In this document: in pieces, positions 39,224-46,196 of the stretch
Position numbering within the stretch: position 1 is the stretch's first letter
How the letters are laid out: every line of letters begins with the position of its first letter
DNA from: VRUE01 sp963770315
Lineage (GTDB): Bacteria; Actinomycetota; Thermoleophilia; Solirubrobacterales; 70-9
Direction of reading: 5' to 3'
DNA length: 64,000 nt
NCBI GenBank assembly: GCA_963770315.1
Contig: CAVYPC010000002.1
Span: 62,001-126,000, forward strand
The notes under the pieces: generated by a model
The model's database searches: none
The model's input: only the letters and a program-made list of their open reading frames with translations
Told to the model about the DNA's origin: nothing
Made by a program: the position numbers and the translations under genes

Positions 39224-40258
39224 ATGTTCGAGATCGATTTTCTGTCCGTCGGCGACGGTGCCCGCAGCGGCGATGCAATCGCCATGCGCTTCACCCGGCC
39301 GGATGGCGATGGCCAGCTGGCCCACGTGATAATTGACGCCGGCTTCAAGCCGAGCGGCGAAAAGCTGATCGACCACGTCGAACAGACCTACGGGGTCGAC
39401 ACGGTCGACCTAGTCATCCTCACTCATCCCGACGGCGATCACATCGGCGGGATGGGCGTGCTTCTCGAAGGCCTCCAGGTGAGTGCGTTGGCCGTCCACG
39501 ACCTAGCCGCTAACGGCGGCGCCGAGCTCAAGGCGGCGCAGGCGACCACTGATCTGATCGCCCTTGCGAAGCGCCAGGGTACCGACGTATATGACGCCTT
39601 TCAGGGCCTGAACGCCTTCGGCGAAGCACTGCTCGTCGCTGGACCCTCTCGGCCCTCCTATCAAGCGCTGGTCGCCGAGGAGGTCTCCGAAGAGAAGAAG
39701 GGAACTCGTCGCCAAGCCTATAAGAGCACCTTGCGCGAGGCCGCAGAGCGGCTTTATTCGCGTGCTCTCTCCCGCTTCCCCGTGGAGACCGATTTCAGTG
39801 ATGCCGGCGGAACCGAGGCGCGCAACAACACTTCCGCGATCGTCGACCTACGACTCGGTAGCAATCGCTTCCTATTCACCGGCGATGCGGGCGTGCCAGC
39901 TTTGAACGAGGCCCTCGACTACCTTGATGCCCACGGTCGCAGCGACCGTTACCCGGACCTCGTCCAGATCCCCCACCACGGGAGCCGCCACAACGGCTCG
40001 CGGGAGCTGATCGAGCGGATTGCTGGACCTCACAGCGCAGAGCGGCGCGGCGTCGCCTACGTCAGCATCAGCGAAGAAGCCGCAAGAGACCCGCGCTACC
40101 CCTCGCCACGGATCACGAACGCCTTCGGGCGCCGCGGCTATGAAGCTGCCGCGACGGCCGGGACGAGCATCTTCTTGGTCGGCGATGGCGCGATCCGCAA
40201 CGGGGCTCCGCTGACCATCTTGCCTGCGCTCGATGAGACGATCGACGACCGACCCTGA
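39224..40258 (+). CDS. ComEC-type metallo-beta-lactamase-fold hydrolase (first copy)
   Basis: A 344-residue MBL-fold protein. Zinc motif THPDGDHIGG lies at residues 67-76; later metal ligands are in FLFTGDAG and in IPHHGSRHN. The PHHGS form is typical of ComEC/Rec2-like MBL domains, which act on DNA or nucleotides. N-terminal IDFLSVGDGARSGDA is the usual first hairpin. It has no signal peptide or membrane helix, unlike ComEC itself. It opens a tight operon with a membrane protein and a second MBL protein. Catalytic residues appear complete. Confidence 0.78.
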   Translation: MFEIDFLSVGDGARSGDAIAMRFTRPDGDGQLAHVIIDAGFKPSGEKLIDHVEQTYGVDTVDLVILTHPDGDHIGGMGVLLEGLQVSALAVHDLAANGGAELKAAQATTDLIALAKRQGTDVYDAFQGLNAFGEALLVAGPSRPSYQALVAEEVSEEKKGTRRQAYKSTLREAAERLYSRALSRFPVETDFSDAGGTEARNNTSAIVDLRLGSNRFLFTGDAGVPALNEALDYLDAHGRSDRYPDLVQIPHHGSRHNGSRELIERIAGPHSAERRGVAYVSISEEAARDPRYPSPRITNAFGRRGYEAAATAGTSIFLVGDGAIRNGAPLTILPALDETIDDRP

Positions 40259-40265
40259 GCGACTG

Positions 40266-40931
40266 ATGAACCAGCTCCCCTTCAGCGTCTACGACTTTTT
40301 CGGCTACCTCGCCTGCGGCGCGGTCCTCCTCGGCGCGTTCATCGCCTCCTTCTTCGGCGACGCGTCCTTCCAGACCAGTCCGCCCCTCCCGGTCGGCTTC
40401 CTGCTCGTCATCGTCGTCTACGTTCTCGGCCAGATCGTCGCCAACGTCGCCGGCGATCTGATCGAGCGACGCATCGTCCGCAAGCGGTTCGGGACGCCCA
40501 CCGAAGTCCTCCTGGGAAATCGGACTCCCAGTGAGTTCGAGGCGCGGTTCTTTCCCGGCTACTTCAGGGCCCTGCCTCCCGGCGTGCAGGCGCAGGTCAG
40601 GGCGCGTGCCGGGGATCGCGAGGGAGATGACCTTTTCCTTCACTGTCACGCACGGATGAAGTCCGATCCGGTCGTGCAAGCGCGGCTGGACACGTTCCTG
40701 AACCTCTACGGCTTCTGCCGAAACACGGCTATGGGCACCTTGCTCGCTGCGGTGTGCCTTCTCGCCGGCATCGTTCTCGGCAGCGCCGAAACCGGATCGG
40801 TCGCAGGACCGGGCTGGTGGCTATTTCTCGCGGCGCTCGCGACCGCGGGACTCTTCTATCGCTACCTCAAGTTCTACCGGCAGTACGGCTTCGAGCTGTT
40901 CACGAGCTATGCCGAGACCGAGCTCCAATGA
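40266..40931 (+). CDS. Four-helix membrane protein of the MBL operon
   Basis: A 221-residue membrane protein. Predicted helices: residues 10-30 (YLACGAVLLGAFIASFF), 40-60 (VGFLLVIVVYVLGQIVAN), about 150-170 (AMGTLLAAVCLLAGIVLG) and 180-197. The cytoplasmic-looking middle region (60-145) is charged (RKRFGTPTEVLLGNRTPSEF). No family recognised. It starts seven bases after the first MBL gene and overlaps the second by ATGA, so the three products should be made together, suggesting a membrane-tethered hydrolase complex. Confidence 0.68.
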   Translation: MNQLPFSVYDFFGYLACGAVLLGAFIASFFGDASFQTSPPLPVGFLLVIVVYVLGQIVANVAGDLIERRIVRKRFGTPTEVLLGNRTPSEFEARFFPGYFRALPPGVQAQVRARAGDREGDDLFLHCHARMKSDPVVQARLDTFLNLYGFCRNTAMGTLLAAVCLLAGIVLGSAETGSVAGPGWWLFLAALATAGLFYRYLKFYRQYGFELFTSYAETELQ

Positions 40932-41806
40932 GCACGGTCAAATCATTCGCCACCGGGGAAGGCGACACGTACTACATCCAGCACGGCTCGGACAACTTCA
41001 CGATCATCGACTGTCGGATCGCCGAGGATCGCGACGACATCCTCGAGGAGCTTAGGGACCAGTCCGCCGAGAAGGGCATCACCCGATTCATCTCGACCCA
41101 CCCCGACGACGATCACATCCGCGGTCTGGCACGTCTCGATGATGAGCTTGGCCTCCTGAACTTCTACGTCGTCAAGAACGAGGCGACCAAGCCCGAAGAC
41201 ACCGTCGACTTCGAGCGCTACTGCGACCTACGCAGCTCGACAAAGGCCTTCTCCCTGGGCGAGGGCTGCACCAGGCGCTGGATGAACAAGGAAGGCGACG
41301 GTCGTGGCTCCTCCGGCCTCAGCATCCTCTGGCCGAGGCTGGACGATCCCGACTTCCGCAACGCTCTCTCCTCGGCCGCCGAGGGCGGGAGCCCCAACAA
41401 CATTTCGATCATCCTCAAGTACAGCCTCAACGGAGGCGTAAGCATGCTTTGGCTGGGCGACCTTGAGACGGACTTCATGGAGACGATCGAGGACAAGATC
41501 GAGCTCCCCGAGGTCGACATCGTCTTCGCCGCCCACCATGGACGCGCCCGGATGCCCACCAGTTGGATCGACCAGATGAACCCGAAGATCATCGTTATTG
41601 GCGAGGCTCCCAAGGAGCACCTCGAGTACTACGACGGGCGCGACCACATCCGCCAAAACACCGCCTGGGACATTACCTTCGAGAATGAAGCATCGCGCAC
41701 GCACGTCTACGTGGGTAATCCTGACTACGAAGCCGACTTTCTCAAGGACGAAGGCCACGCCGACACCGTCCACGGCTACTACCTCGGCAGTCTCCGCACC
41801 GGCTAG
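40928..41806 (+). CDS. ComEC-type metallo-beta-lactamase-fold hydrolase (second copy)
   Basis: A 292-residue MBL-fold protein, distinct from the first copy. Metal motif THPDDDHIRGL at 57-67, later ligands in MLWLGDLETDF and FAAHHGRARM. It is more compact at the start (TYYIQHGSDNFTIIDCR). The AHHG motif again fits the ComEC-like branch. Start ATG overlaps the membrane gene stop. Two different MBL enzymes in one operon imply either sequential processing or a heteromeric enzyme. Confidence 0.77.
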   Translation: MSTVKSFATGEGDTYYIQHGSDNFTIIDCRIAEDRDDILEELRDQSAEKGITRFISTHPDDDHIRGLARLDDELGLLNFYVVKNEATKPEDTVDFERYCDLRSSTKAFSLGEGCTRRWMNKEGDGRGSSGLSILWPRLDDPDFRNALSSAAEGGSPNNISIILKYSLNGGVSMLWLGDLETDFMETIEDKIELPEVDIVFAAHHGRARMPTSWIDQMNPKIIVIGEAPKEHLEYYDGRDHIRQNTAWDITFENEASRTHVYVGNPDYEADFLKDEGHADTVHGYYLGSLRTG

Positions 41807-41868
41807 GTCTCTCTCGCAATCTCAACCGCACCAAAGAAACGCTCACAACGAATAAGAGGAGCTACTAC

Positions 41869-42081
41869 ATGACTTCCAAAGACAATGATGCCCCTGGGAT
41901 GAAGGGCGACCGCTCACGGACCAAACGCGGCCCGCTGCGGCGTAAACGCGACGACACGCTAGTCGGCAGGATCGAGAAGGAGTACGACCGCGACTTCGGG
42001 GTACGCAGCGACATGAAGCTCGGCACCTTGCTGCGCCACGAAGGCAAGGAGTCGCTCAACGACTTGCTCCACGACGAGTAG
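41869..42081 (+). CDS. Small basic protein of unknown function
   Basis: A 70-residue, highly charged protein: MKGDRSRTKRGPLRRKRDDT, then VGRIEKEYDRDFGVRSDMKL and a hydrophilic tail SLNDLLHDE. The start follows AAGAGGAGC. The C-terminal 40 residues could be a small helix-turn-helix or an antitoxin-like tail, but no family is recognised. It is followed three bases later by the next gene, so it is part of a second small operon in element B. Confidence 0.55.
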   Translation: MTSKDNDAPGMKGDRSRTKRGPLRRKRDDTLVGRIEKEYDRDFGVRSDMKLGTLLRHEGKESLNDLLHDE

Positions 42082-42084
42082 ATC

Positions 42085-42561
42085 GTGGCCGACGTGGCAG
42101 CCCGCGCTGCCGCCCGCTGGTATGAGGCCGCCGAGGAAGCCGCCCTGCCGACCAATGCCCACACGACGCTGCGAAAGGTCCTCCGCTGGACCCTCAGCGA
42201 GGAGGCAGAGACGGCGATCGCCTACAACGGCGAGCTGCCTGTGATCGCCGCGATCGACGGCGCGCGGCTTATCTGCGCCAGGCCGGAGGATCTTGCCGCC
42301 GCCTCCTCGGACGCGGTAGTCACGCTTGACTCGATCCCGCTCGATCTGCCGCGGCGCGTCTTGGTCAGCTTCGGCCAGAAGGAGTACCGCTGGGGGTGGT
42401 TCATGGTCAGGACCTGGACTCTGGGCGAGCCCGGTCCGGCCGCCTTGGTCCTCGAAACGCGCACGCCGAGCTCCCAGTTGCAGGGTGGCGAGTTCGGCGG
42501 ACGCGCGCTGCTGGAGAAGGCTGCGACCCGGCTCGGCTGGTCGTTCCCAGAGCCAGCATGA
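42085..42561 (+). CDS. Unknown protein, partner of the small basic protein
   Basis: A 158-residue soluble protein, GTG start. The N-terminal half is helical (AARAAARWYEAAEEAALPT, RKVLRWTLSEEAETA), the C-terminal half strand-rich (VVTLDSIPLDLPRRVLVSFG, WGWFMVRTWTLGEPGPAALV). No catalytic motif is evident. The three-base gap to the small basic protein is that of a toxin-antitoxin-type pair, but this is only a positional hint. Confidence 0.5.
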   Translation: MADVAARAAARWYEAAEEAALPTNAHTTLRKVLRWTLSEEAETAIAYNGELPVIAAIDGARLICARPEDLAAASSDAVVTLDSIPLDLPRRVLVSFGQKEYRWGWFMVRTWTLGEPGPAALVLETRTPSSQLQGGEFGGRALLEKAATRLGWSFPEPA

Positions 42562-42694
42562 GACCGCCGGTGGTAAAGAGGGCATTCCCAAGGGAGTCAT
42601 GGGGGCCGTTGCTAGGCTCGCCCAGCCCTGAGCGGGACCATCGATCAGTAAGAGGTCAGCCTTTGTGCGGGCCGACTCGAGGAAAGGAGCAGGG

Positions 42695-42961
42695 ATGAGC
42701 GAGAAGGCAGAGGGCGGAGGCGAGCCTCAGGAGAAACCGGTGCCGACGCCGGAGCCGGTCGAGGAGCGCCAGGCACCCGAGCGCGGGGACAAGAGCGTCA
42801 ACCTCTCGATCGAGGAGAGAGGCATGGTGGTGATGCCGGAGGTGCCGGTGCCGACCAACGAAGTCGACCTCGGCAACATGCCCAGCGCCGACGCTAGCCC
42901 CGGTGAGGGTGGCGGCGACGGCTCCGACGGTGGTGGCTCAACCGGCGATAGCGGCGAGTGA
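42695..42961 (+). CDS. Disordered acidic protein
   Basis: An 88-residue protein rich in Glu, Pro and Gly (GGGEPQEKPVPTPEPVEERQ; tail GGGDGSDGGGSTGDSGE). Only SVNLSIEERGMVVMPEVPVP looks ordered. Start ATG follows GAGGAAAGGAGC. Its stop overlaps the DUF6338 start (GTGA), so the two are co-translated. It may be a flexible adaptor for the membrane protein. No family recognised. Confidence 0.55.
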   Translation: MSEKAEGGGEPQEKPVPTPEPVEERQAPERGDKSVNLSIEERGMVVMPEVPVPTNEVDLGNMPSADASPGEGGGDGSDGGGSTGDSGE

Positions 42962-43596
42962 TCCCTGGCACCTTCCTCGGCCTCGTCGCCTTGGCGGCGG
43001 CGCTCGGTCCCGGCTACCTCTACGTGAGGCGGGCCGAGCTACACCACAACCGCCCGGTGCAGAGCCAGCTCGGCGAGTTGGTCGAGATGGTGGTGATCGG
43101 CGGTGCCTGCTCGCTAATTGCAGCTGGCGCAGTGCTCGGCGTCGTCCACTCGAAAGGTTGGATCGACACTGCGAAGCTACACCAAGATGCAGGCGGTTAC
43201 CTGCTGGCCGAGCCGTGGCGCTGCTTCGCGGCCGCAGTCGTCTTCTACGCGCTGGCTTACGGTCTTGCCTACGGGGCGAGCAAGTTTTTCCTGCGCAACT
43301 CGACCGCGGCGATCGTGCCGGGCGCGACCGGCTGGACCCAGGCGATGCGGGCATCGCTGCCGAAGGGGAAAGCGGTTTCGGCGATGGTCGAGCTGCGCGA
43401 CGGACGCAAACTGGCCGGCGTCGTCGCTTCTTTCACCTCGGCCGAAAAGGAGAACCGTGAGCTCGTCCTGCGCAGGCCGATCAAAGCGAGCGGTGGGCCA
43501 GAGCGCGGTGAAGTCGAGCTGAGCGCCGACTTCATCACCCTGCGCGAGGAGCAGATCGCCCTGCTCAGCGGGCGCTACGTCAACACCGAAAAGTAG
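42958..43596 (+). CDS. DUF6338-like membrane protein
   Basis: A 212-residue protein. N-terminal helix (TFLGLVALAAALGPGYLYVR, residues 4-23), then helices at about 41-61 and 83-103, followed by a C-terminal soluble part with VSAMVELRDGRKLAGVVASF (a small barrel-like hairpin). The opening PGTFLGL..L..LGPGYLYVR..E pattern is that of DUF6338, of unknown function, which I recall from accessory regions. Coupled to the disordered protein upstream. Confidence 0.65.
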   Translation: MIPGTFLGLVALAAALGPGYLYVRRAELHHNRPVQSQLGELVEMVVIGGACSLIAAGAVLGVVHSKGWIDTAKLHQDAGGYLLAEPWRCFAAAVVFYALAYGLAYGASKFFLRNSTAAIVPGATGWTQAMRASLPKGKAVSAMVELRDGRKLAGVVASFTSAEKENRELVLRRPIKASGGPERGEVELSADFITLREEQIALLSGRYVNTEK

Positions 43597-43634
43597 GCGA
43601 AAGCGCAATGGGCAGGCAACCGAGGGAGGACGCG

Positions 43635-43844
43635 ATGGCAGGAGTTGAGTTCCAACGACGAGCTGAAGACTGTCCGCGATGCAACGCCCAGCTCGGGCAG
43701 CTGATCGAGAGGTTGGAAACCGGGGAAGCAGAACAGTTTGTGCTCACCAAGCACGGTCAGATGCGAGCTGTTGTCGTCTCCCTCGACGAATTCACTGCGA
43801 TGAGAACCGCTCAGCCCTCCGGTGATATTCCGGAAGCTGCTTGA
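43635..43844 (+). CDS. Phd/YefM-like antitoxin
   Basis: A 69-residue protein: VEFQRRAEDCPRCNAQLGQL, IERLETGEAEQFVLTKHGQM, RAVVVSLDEFTAM. The second half is the classic Phd core (V-TKHG-x-x-x-A-V-V-V-S-x-x-E-F). The N-terminal strand is altered and carries a CPRC pair not usual for the family. It points toward the PIN gene on the other strand and has no toxin of its own adjacent, so it may be an orphan. Confidence 0.7.
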   Translation: MAGVEFQRRAEDCPRCNAQLGQLIERLETGEAEQFVLTKHGQMRAVVVSLDEFTAMRTAQPSGDIPEAA

Positions 43845-43856
43845 ACGGCGACGTTC

Positions 43857-44249
43857 TTATAGCTCGGCCGGCGTGATGACGAAGCCGAGCCGATCAGCGC
43901 CACGGCGTAGCCGAGCGTCGAGAGTCACGAGGCGACAGTCGAGAATCTTCGCCAAGGCGACGTACTCAGCGTCGTAGGTCCGGCCCCAGCCAAACTCCTC
44001 CGCGAGTCGCCAGGCTTCGGATCCAAGCTCGGGCGGGTCCAGGCGCTTGACCGGGCAGGTCTCCAGCCGCCCGTGGATGATCTCGGCGTCCTCGCGGCTG
44101 ATCTCGTCTTTCGACAGCTTGAGATGCAGGCTCGCGCGAACCTCCGACCACATCAGAGGCACGCTGGCCAACTCATCGTCCAATGCGTTGAAGCCGTCTC
44201 CCTCGCCGCCGCACGCCGCCGCAGCGACGTTGGCGTCAAGGACCAGCAC
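43857..44249 (-). CDS. PIN-domain ribonuclease toxin (VapC-like)
   Basis: A 130-residue PIN protein. Acidic residues: Asp4 (MLVLDANVAAAA), Glu in WSEVRASLHL, and the pair in TYDAEYVALAKIL and LVTLDARLRR. This is the VapC active-site set for Mg-dependent RNA cleavage. Its start overlaps the antitoxin stop by one base. It lies next to the right end of element B. Confidence 0.83.
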   Translation of the reverse strand: MLVLDANVAAAACGGEGDGFNALDDELASVPLMWSEVRASLHLKLSKDEISREDAEIIHGRLETCPVKRLDPPELGSEAWRLAEEFGWGRTYDAEYVALAKILDCRLVTLDARLRRGADRLGFVITPAEL

Positions 44250-44455
44250 TAGCGACCCCGCCGAGCCTCATCGACGGCGGCGACCCAGTTTGGAGCGGGT
44301 GCCCCTGAGGGAAGCCGTTTCCAAGCCTCGGGCAGCTCGGCCATCTCAGGCTCGTCGCTTTCCTCGTGCCGGACCTCGATCAGCTTGACGACCTCATCAA
44401 GCTCGGCGTCAGACAGCTCATCGAGGAGCGCGTGGGCTTTCTCCCGAGTGGTCAT
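44249..44455 (-). CDS. VapB-like antitoxin partner of the PIN toxin
   Basis: A 68-residue acidic protein: KAHALLDELSDAELDEVVKL forms a helix pair, followed by an extended tail EPEMAELPEAWKRLPSGAPA suited to wrapping a PIN toxin. No RHH or AbrB motif is clear, so DNA binding may be weak or absent. First gene of the minus-strand pair. Function is inferred from position and composition. Confidence 0.65.
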   Translation of the reverse strand: MTTREKAHALLDELSDAELDEVVKLIEVRHEESDEPEMAELPEAWKRLPSGAPAPNWVAAVDEARRGR

Positions 44456-44536
44456 GCAGCAGATTCTACCCGCAGATCCTGCGACCTTCGACTGAAGCGA
44501 GCGCGCCTGTCAAGTCTCATATCGGTCGCACAATCG

Positions 44537-44552
44537 CCGCAAACGGCTCTGC
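44537..44552 (-). repeat. Right copy of 16-bp inverted repeat of element B
   Basis: CCGCAAACGGCTCTGC, exact reverse complement of 35480-35495, and 15 bases before att copy 3. Candidate integrase arm site. Confidence 0.65.
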
Positions 44553-44567
44553 CAAACGGGCGTTCTC

Positions 44568-44617
44568 CGGTCTACGAAACCGAAGGTCACAGGTTTGAAT
44601 CCTGTCGGGCGCGTTCG
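44568..44617 (+). repeat. tRNA-Arg 3'-end duplicate (att copy 3)
   Basis: Fifty bases matching tRNA-Arg from the anticodon stem (CGGTCTACGAAACC) to TTCG after the acceptor, with one change: C to T in the T-loop at 44596 (GGTTTGAA). The copy is slightly longer on the 5' side than the others. Junction between elements B and C. Confidence 0.9.
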
Positions 44618-44744
44618 CGGGAACCGTCTTTTGAAGCGGAAATTCGAGTCTCTGGGGGCTCACTCTGATAGTGCAAAAGGGGCCTTGGGGTAAGCTTCCC
44701 GCTGCGTCGCTTGAGGTCTGTTGTCTGCGCTACTGTTCCGCGTC

Positions 44745-45056
44745 GTGAGCGCCTACTACCTACGGATTCTCGACCAAGTGCTAGGAGCCATGCTCCGGGT
44801 CGAGTTCACGACCGATGGGCGCGAGATCACTGACTACGCCATCGTCTTGCTGTTGGCGCTCGACGGCTCCACCGAGACGGTTCGCGTCTACGACGGCGCC
44901 CATGGGCACAACGAGATGCACCGATACACGCGCAGCAGCGGCAAGCAGGCCGGGGCACCGTTTCATGCCGGTACCCTTGGGGAAGGAATGCGTGCCGCAA
45001 TCGAGGAGATCGAGTGCGGCTATGGCGAGATGATCGAAGGATGGAAAAGGCAATGA
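44745..45056 (+). CDS. DUF7718-like small protein, possible toxin
   Basis: A 103-residue protein. Core: LRVEFTTDGREITDYAIVLL, then VRVYDGAHGHNEMHRYTRSS and GEGMRAAIEEIECGYGEMIE. The YDxAHGxNEMHRYTR pattern is one I recall from DUF7718-type proteins paired with small partners. GTG start; ATG 44790 is an alternative. The stop overlaps the next start (ATGA). Toxin function is inferred from pairing and location only. Confidence 0.55.
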   Translation: MSAYYLRILDQVLGAMLRVEFTTDGREITDYAIVLLLALDGSTETVRVYDGAHGHNEMHRYTRSSGKQAGAPFHAGTLGEGMRAAIEEIECGYGEMIEGWKRQ

Positions 45057-45280
45057 GCAACGACAACGGACGCTCACCCGCCGCCAAAGTCATGGATGAA
45101 GCGATTGACCTCGCGATCGAGGGACGCTCGCCCTATCCTGATCGGGCCGCCTTCATCGACGCAGGCACGGCGTCGGCTGGCCACGAGATCAAGCGCGCGG
45201 CCGACGAAGGACTGCCTGTCGTCCTCGTTGCCGACGATGGCAGCTCTCGGATCTTGATGCCCGAAGCGGCAACTCGTTAG
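45053..45280 (+). CDS. Small partner protein, possible antitoxin
   Basis: A 75-residue protein: NDNGRSPAAKVMDEAIDLAI, AAFIDAGTASAGHEIKRAAD and VVLVADDGSSRIL. Start overlaps the DUF7718-like stop by ATGA. The helical first half and beta tail could dimerise and bind DNA, but no family is recognised. The pair is the only cargo left in element C. Confidence 0.55.
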   Translation: MSNDNGRSPAAKVMDEAIDLAIEGRSPYPDRAAFIDAGTASAGHEIKRAADEGLPVVLVADDGSSRILMPEAATR

Positions 45281-45352
45281 CCCTGTCGATCGGCTCCTGG
45301 GCAACCGCTTGAAATCGGGTTCCACGTAGTCCAGCCGGTCCACGGGCTCGGG

Positions 45353-45395
45353 CTACGAAACCCGAAGGTCACAGGTTCGAATCCTGTCGGGCGCG
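45353..45395 (+). repeat. tRNA-Arg 3'-end duplicate (att copy 4)
   Basis: Forty-three bases matching the tRNA from CTACGAAACC to GCGCG with one inserted C (AACCCGAAGG). It marks the right end of the array; sequence beyond it (CTGGACCG) is not shared with the other copies. From 45396 to 45515 no gene is supported. Confidence 0.9.
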
Positions 45396-45515
45396 CTGGA
45401 CCGTATCCCGGGTCCGGGCTGTCCTGGGATTAGGAGAACGGGCCTTGCTGCGGCTCGAGTTTGCGGCAACGGTCGATCTGACGCACGAGTCCGGGGCCCG
45501 ATATACAGTCGATTC

Positions 45516-46196
45516 GTGCATTTCGTGCATAGAGATTTCAACGATGCGGACGAGTACTTCGGCGGGGCTGGCTCGGCCGAGTGGGAGGACATCGAACGGG
45601 TGCTCGATGACCTGGTCCCGCGGTTTCAGCCATCGCGTCAGGCAAAGAAAGAAAACACTCCGATCTTCGATCCGAAGGGCACGAACCGGGCCCTCACCGA
45701 GGCGGCGAAGGCTCGGGGATGGTCCAAGGTGCCGGTGCCGCCCACGCTGCGTGCATTCGGCAACGACTGGGACGCCGGCAAGGGGGGAGTGCTCGCCGAG
45801 TGGCAGTTCTCCAACTACCCGTTTCTCTGGAACAACGTGATCCGCACCGAGGCCGTCTTCATGCAGCAGCCCGACCTGCGCGGGGTGGATCGCGTCGAGG
45901 CCCTGCTCGTCGTGGCGAAGAGCGGCGTCTTTCCTTCGTCCAACAGCAGCCTGTACTACGAGCAGGCCGCCGCTCAGCTGGAGCTCGTCACCGAGCTGGA
46001 GGTCTTCGATGTGCCGATCCGGCTGGTGGGACTCGGCGTCCCCTTGAACGCTCACGAGATCGAGGCTAGGTGGGCCACCTATTCCGGGCGGACCAGCCGC
46101 ACGCCAATCTCCGACGAACCCTGCCGGATGGAGATCGTCTGGACGGGCGCGACGAGTCAGTACGGCTCGCCGGACGCTCGCCTGAGGCGAATCTAG
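45516..46196 (+). CDS. BglII-like type II restriction endonuclease
   Basis: A 226-residue protein that aligns along its length with R.BglII (223 residues) as I recall it. Shared features: ADE near the start, IFDPKGTN, VPVPPT, the catalytic segment GNDWDAGKGGVLAEWQFSNY (Asp86, Glu95, Gln97 matching BglII Asp84, Glu93, Gln95), FPSSNSSLYYEQAAAQL and VFDVPIRLVGL. It probably cuts AGATCT or a close variant. GTG start; another GTG lies three codons on. It is convergent with the methyltransferase, stops overlapping at CTAG. It lies just outside the tRNA-Arg array. Confidence 0.88.
   Translation: MHFVHRDFNDADEYFGGAGSAEWEDIERVLDDLVPRFQPSRQAKKENTPIFDPKGTNRALTEAAKARGWSKVPVPPTLRAFGNDWDAGKGGVLAEWQFSNYPFLWNNVIRTEAVFMQQPDLRGVDRVEALLVVAKSGVFPSSNSSLYYEQAAAQLELVTELEVFDVPIRLVGLGVPLNAHEIEARWATYSGRTSRTPISDEPCRMEIVWTGATSQYGSPDARLRRI

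Larger units (their letters stand above)
35400..44617 (+). mobile_element. Integrative element B in tRNA-Arg
   Basis: Lies between att copies 2 and 3. Contents: XRE repressor, winged-helix/XRE pair, Xis, frameshifted integrase, HARE-HTH-like coiled-coil protein, two metallo-beta-lactamase proteins around a membrane protein, several unknown genes including DUF6338, a Phd-like gene and a PIN toxin-antitoxin pair. A 16-bp sequence is inverted at its two ends (35480, 44537). With its integrase broken, it is probably immobile unless complemented. Confidence 0.75.
44568..45395 (+). mobile_element. Element C, short remnant in the tRNA-Arg array
   Basis: About 0.8 kb between att copies 3 and 4, with no integrase. 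Its left flank (GGGGGCTCACTC, then AGTGC and TTGGGGTAA) resembles the left flank of element A (GGGGGTCACTCGAACAGTGC, CTGGGGCAA). Its right flank (ACCGCTTGAAATCGGGTTCC to CTCGGGCTACG) matches the right flank of A. It is best read as a deletion derivative of an A-type element that kept only its terminal two-gene pair. Confidence 0.6.

Noticed and set aside
45353..45592. Minus-strand open frames ending in RIRTCDLRVS
   Set aside because: This is antisense of the tRNA-Arg att copy, a familiar annotation artefact.
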